A stretch of DNA of 15,101 nucleotides from DATFYM01 sp035315065 (GTDB taxonomy: Bacteria; Acidobacteriota; Terriglobia; UBA7540). The stretch covers positions 1 to 15,101 of the forward strand of contig DATFYM010000211.1 of assembly GCA_035315065.1 (NCBI GenBank), given 5' to 3'. The position numbers were made by a program, and so were the translations under genes. Position 1 is the first letter of the stretch. Every line of letters starts with the position of its first letter. Under the pieces are notes generated by a model. That model saw only the letters and a program-made list of their open reading frames with translations, had not been told where the DNA came from and did not search any database. This document shows, piece by piece, positions 14,701-15,101 of this stretch.

Positions 14701-14962
14701 GTGCCTGTTGGAACTGTTTGCCCAGGAGCGCGGCCAGTGCCCCATTTGCCAAAGCTTTCGGGCTGTCGGGTTGATATACGAGCGCGGCCTGAAACATCTG
14801 CCTGGCGGTGTCGATCTCGTTCAGGATCAATGCACACAAAGCAAGGTTGGTTGCTATGCGGAACCGCAGTTCATCGGAGACCGGCACCCCTTTCGTCTCG
14901 CTCTGGAGTTGCTCCAAAGAGGAACGGGCCGAGGTCGCTTTGCCCTTTAATATCAGATTTCG
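11717..14962 (-). pseudogene. TPR - GreA/B C-terminal domain - PIN nuclease conflict protein, 5'-truncated and frameshifted
   Basis: Three consecutive open segments (14962-13628, about 13660-13347, about 13385-11717) are one gene. The junction texts read smoothly across the breaks (SSHD to PLLRRYVVSLFNSGSYKKAL, and GNRDSAR to ILSELRFEELEDDAE). About 520 residues of TPR helices come first. Next is a GreA/GreB C-terminal domain (nt 13165-12962: TVRLTQKGETKVFTILAQTS, DPLALALLGHKKGDTITL, VYEIADV). Then comes a PIN domain (nt 12634-12146) with an Asp in SSITLDLTALLTLG, an Asp in GQDGIAAVLAAKE and a DD pair in LLYSDDLRVRQIA. A helical tail follows to the stop at 11717. This order matches a conflict-system type I recall as TPR-GreAB-C-PIN. 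No start codon survives: the open frame runs into an IS21-like end at 14963. Confidence 0.8.
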
Positions 14963-15101
14963 TGCTGATTCCGATGAAGCTGGTCACTGATTCCGATTTG
15001 ATCCCGGGCGCCGGTTCCGACGTGATGCCGGTCACGGTCGGAGCGAAGCGACGCTGGCGCAGTTATGGTGCATGAAGTGACCGGGATGGGTCAACTGTAA
15101 T
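14963..15101. mobile_element. End of an IS21-family-like insertion sequence (runs off the right edge)
   Basis: Beginning with TG at 14963 there are three spaced copies of a 22-24 base unit: 14967-14988, 14989-15012 and 15013-15036. All share G(A/G)TTCCGA at the start, and copies one and three end in GGTCAC. Repeated terminal transposase-binding units and TG ends are typical of IS21. No istA or istB coding can be recognised in the remaining 65 bases. The element abuts TPR coding sequence in mid-helix, so it probably disrupted that gene. The exact edge is inferred from where TPR-like coding ends. Confidence 0.55.

Overview
The window looks like a chromosomal segment of a soil-type, GC-rich bacterium, most probably an acidobacterium. 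This rests on a secreted GH44 lipoprotein with a bacterial Ig-like domain, a DUF5597-type GH35, a serine hydrolase, intergenic heptamer repeats and the overall gene style. The taxonomic call is an inference from protein style, not from a marker gene.

The left 9 kb is well-ordered housekeeping and catabolic sequence with intact reading frames. At the left edge is the start of an IS110-type transposase read leftward, preceded by a strongly structured leader (57-157) that is a candidate for part of the element's bridge RNA. Next come a GH44 endo-xyloglucanase/endoglucanase lipoprotein (minus), a beta-lactamase-fold serine hydrolase (plus), a GH35 beta-galactosidase-like enzyme (minus), the transcript cleavage factor GreA (plus) and a fused NfnL-NfnS / SudA-SudB type flavoprotein (minus). 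GH44 and GH35 together suggest xyloglucan use. The gaps between these genes carry inverted arms of short repeats (TAGACGG, GAAAGTC and GGGAACA families), and some of the repeats supply stop codons of the flanking genes.

From 8.8 to 9.9 kb there is about 1.1 kb without a convincing gene. It holds four short repeat arrays and a diverged tandem duplication with a period of about 187 bp.

The right third (9.9-15.1 kb) is an accessory island of conflict genes, nearly all damaged. It holds a brnT-brnA pair (both frameshifted), a vapB-like antitoxin (intact) with its vapC PIN toxin (frameshifted), a hicB(-hicA) remnant, and a large protein whose three consecutive reading-frame segments are one gene: TPR repeats, a GreA/GreB C-terminal domain, then a PIN nuclease. 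That architecture is a little-studied type of conflict (immunity) effector and is the most interesting content here. Its 5' end is cut off at about 14962 by what looks like the end of an IS21-family element. The island therefore seems either to be decaying in place or to have poor base accuracy. No frameshift was seen in the five full-length genes to its left.
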